Assembly (NCBI GenBank): GCA_020722575.1
Contig: DYKN01000009.1
Location: forward strand, 1-64,000
Length of the DNA: 64,000 bases
From: Rikenella microfusus
GTDB lineage: Bacteria > Bacteroidota > Bacteroidia > Bacteroidales > VadinHA17
Direction of reading: 5' to 3'
Shown: positions 63,064 to 64,000 of the stretch, in pieces
Layout of the letters: every line of letters starts with the position of its first letter
Numbering within the stretch: the stretch's first letter is position 1
The notes under the pieces: model-generated
What the model saw: only the letters and a program-made list of their open reading frames with translations
Databases searched by the model: none
Told to the model about the DNA's origin: nothing
Position numbers and translations under genes: made by a program

Positions 63064-63288
63064 ATTTTTTTGTATTATAATCCTGAATCAATACCTTGTA
63101 ATTTAAAAAAAATTTCAAGAAATCAATAAAAATTTGAAAATTAATCATTTATCGTGATTTTTTTTCACAATAACTTTCATAAAAAATAGAATAAAAAAAT
63201 CTGCTTCATCCGCAAACCAAGGATTCCACAGATAAACAAATACCTCTAAGATTAAAGATTACCTTAAATTAGAGAGGTTATTTTCCTA
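63064..63288. other. Leader/promoter region of the hydrogenase operon
   Basis: Strongly AT-rich, 225 bp, no coding frame. I find no TAnnTTTG box on the minus strand, so the operon may rely on a different sigma factor or an activator. A dyad at 63152-63170 is noted separately. Confidence 0.5.
63152..63170 (-). promoter_or_regulatory. Crp/Fnr-like dyad upstream of mvhD
   Basis: On the minus strand TTGTGA-N7-TCACGA, about 90 bp before the mvhD ATG. It resembles a Crp/Fnr-family half-site pair, but the spacer is 7 bp rather than 6. The spacer is an A/T run, so chance is possible. Confidence 0.3.
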
Positions 63289-63729
63289 TTATTTTTTTTT
63301 CTCGGGCCAGTTCGTCCATTTACTGACCTTCAGATTCAATAATTCATCAATCCTCCTGTAAAGCTCATCAGCTTTAAGCGGTTTTTCAATAAAGGCATCA
63401 ACCGGCAAAAACTCATCATCTGTATCAGGAGAAAAGTTAAAATAAGGTTTACGGGTATTTATTGCTGTTAGCATTAGAACAGGAATATGTGAATATTCTT
63501 TATCATAACGCATCTTCTGAGCAAAATCAAAACCTTTTGATTCACCTTTGTTCCCGAACATCACATCAAGAATTATTAGATCGGGCTTAATCTCCTGCAT
63601 TTTAATCCATCCTTCTTCAGGATCATATGCGCTTGAAACATCGTAGCCTTTAACTTCCAGCATTTTAACAATTGCTGCAACCAGGTCTGTATCATCTTCT
63701 ATTACCAGAACTTTTTGTTTGTCGCTCAT
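63289..63729 (-). CDS. Receiver-only response regulator
   Basis: CheY-like protein of 146 residues with no output domain. Acidic pocket E11/D12/D13, phosphoacceptor D55 (LIILDVMFG), Thr in VLMLTA and Lys in FIEKPLKA, all present. Between D55 and the Thr is a longer loop (NKGESKGF), common in stand-alone receivers of this type. Start chosen at 63729, since GGAGGA lies 7 nt upstream of it; an ATG five codons earlier is possible. It has the same direction as the mvh operon, 225 bp upstream, and may be the partner of the kinase at the operon's end. Confidence 0.87.
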   Translation of the reverse strand: MSDKQKVLVIEDDTDLVAAIVKMLEVKGYDVSSAYDPEEGWIKMQEIKPDLIILDVMFGNKGESKGFDFAQKMRYDKEYSHIPVLMLTAINTRKPYFNFSPDTDDEFLPVDAFIEKPLKADELYRRIDELLNLKVSKWTNWPEKKK

Positions 63730-63744
63730 TTGGTGTTCCTCCAT

Positions 63745-64000
63745 TAATTTTTGGTTTCTTGAGCTGTTAATATTTAATCCAATTATTTGACTGCACTATT
63801 TAAATATCAATTCTTTCTTTCCTGCCTAATAAAATTATGAATTTAATGTTAAACAGCAATATAATATTTCGGAAATATTTTCACTTTAAAAAAACAGCAT
63901 TCCCTCAAGGAAAGAAAAGTGTCTAACGTTATCTATCTATGAAATTCAACAAAAAATAAGTTCCTCTTCACTTACAAAATCAGTTTTTTTACTTCAGAAA
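63745..64000. other. AT-rich end of the window
   Basis: About 256 bp with no recognisable gene, RNA or promoter box. It presumably holds the response-regulator promoter. Confidence 0.5.

Overview
The window comes from a Bacteroidota chromosome, most likely an anaerobic member of the Bacteroidales. The signs are: several genes preceded by the Bacteroidota promoter form (a -7 box TAnnTTTG, some with a TTG/TTTG box 18-21 bp upstream); few Shine-Dalgarno sites; an ECF sigma/FecR pair; signal-peptide glycosidases and outer-membrane proteins; and families typical of the phylum (DUF2723, DUF6427, DUF5916, carboxypeptidase-like regulatory domains). The gene order rplM-rpsI-rpsB-tsf-(terminator)-pyrH-frr is a conserved housekeeping block. 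There is no prophage, transposase, CRISPR array or rRNA. One tRNA (Leu, CAA) is present. Species cannot be named from sequence alone.

Layout. 1-1.2 kb: a RelE-like toxin and its Panacea-domain antitoxin with a palindromic operator. 1.3-9.5 kb: secreted hydrolases (GH2, S15 Xaa-Pro peptidase, beta-helix lipoprotein, GH30) separated by intergenic palindromic and tandem repeats; no SusC/SusD pair is nearby. 9.5-14.7 kb: tldD-tldE, the former with a Tat-type signal, and a DUF5916 outer-membrane protein. 15-21.7 kb: an exported SAM-methyltransferase-like protein, a YbhN-type membrane protein, and a large ABC transporter operon with two small envelope proteins. 21.7-31 kb: DUF6427, purD, a polysaccharide deacetylase, DUF2723, an outer-membrane protein, 3-methyladenine glycosylase and an O-antigen ligase-like protein. 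31.3-35.5 kb: the translation block. 35.6-39 kb: a penicillin-acylase family hydrolase and a radical SAM/SPASM protein. 39.2-43.6 kb: an ECF sigma/FecR pair flanked by two paralogous envelope proteins, one with an STN domain but no TonB receptor. 43.6-48 kb: an OmpA-type lipoprotein, dxs, a DUF1080 protein and tRNA-Leu with a duplicated 5' flank and a hexanucleotide repeat. 48.2-54 kb: a beta-helix protein, 2-oxo acid dehydrogenase E2 and fused E1, and a flavodoxin.

54-63.7 kb is the most interesting part. One leftward operon encodes a [NiFe] hydrogenase module (MvhD, MvhG, MvhA), two dissimilar HdrA-type flavoproteins, a QmoC-like protein (HdrC fused to a membrane cytochrome b), and a histidine kinase carrying a RegB-type quinone-binding motif. 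A receiver-only response regulator lies just upstream. HdrB, the disulfide-reducing subunit, is absent. My inference is a membrane complex that exchanges electrons between H2, flavin/ferredoxin and the menaquinone pool, possibly with electron bifurcation or confurcation, under redox control by a kinase encoded in the same transcript.
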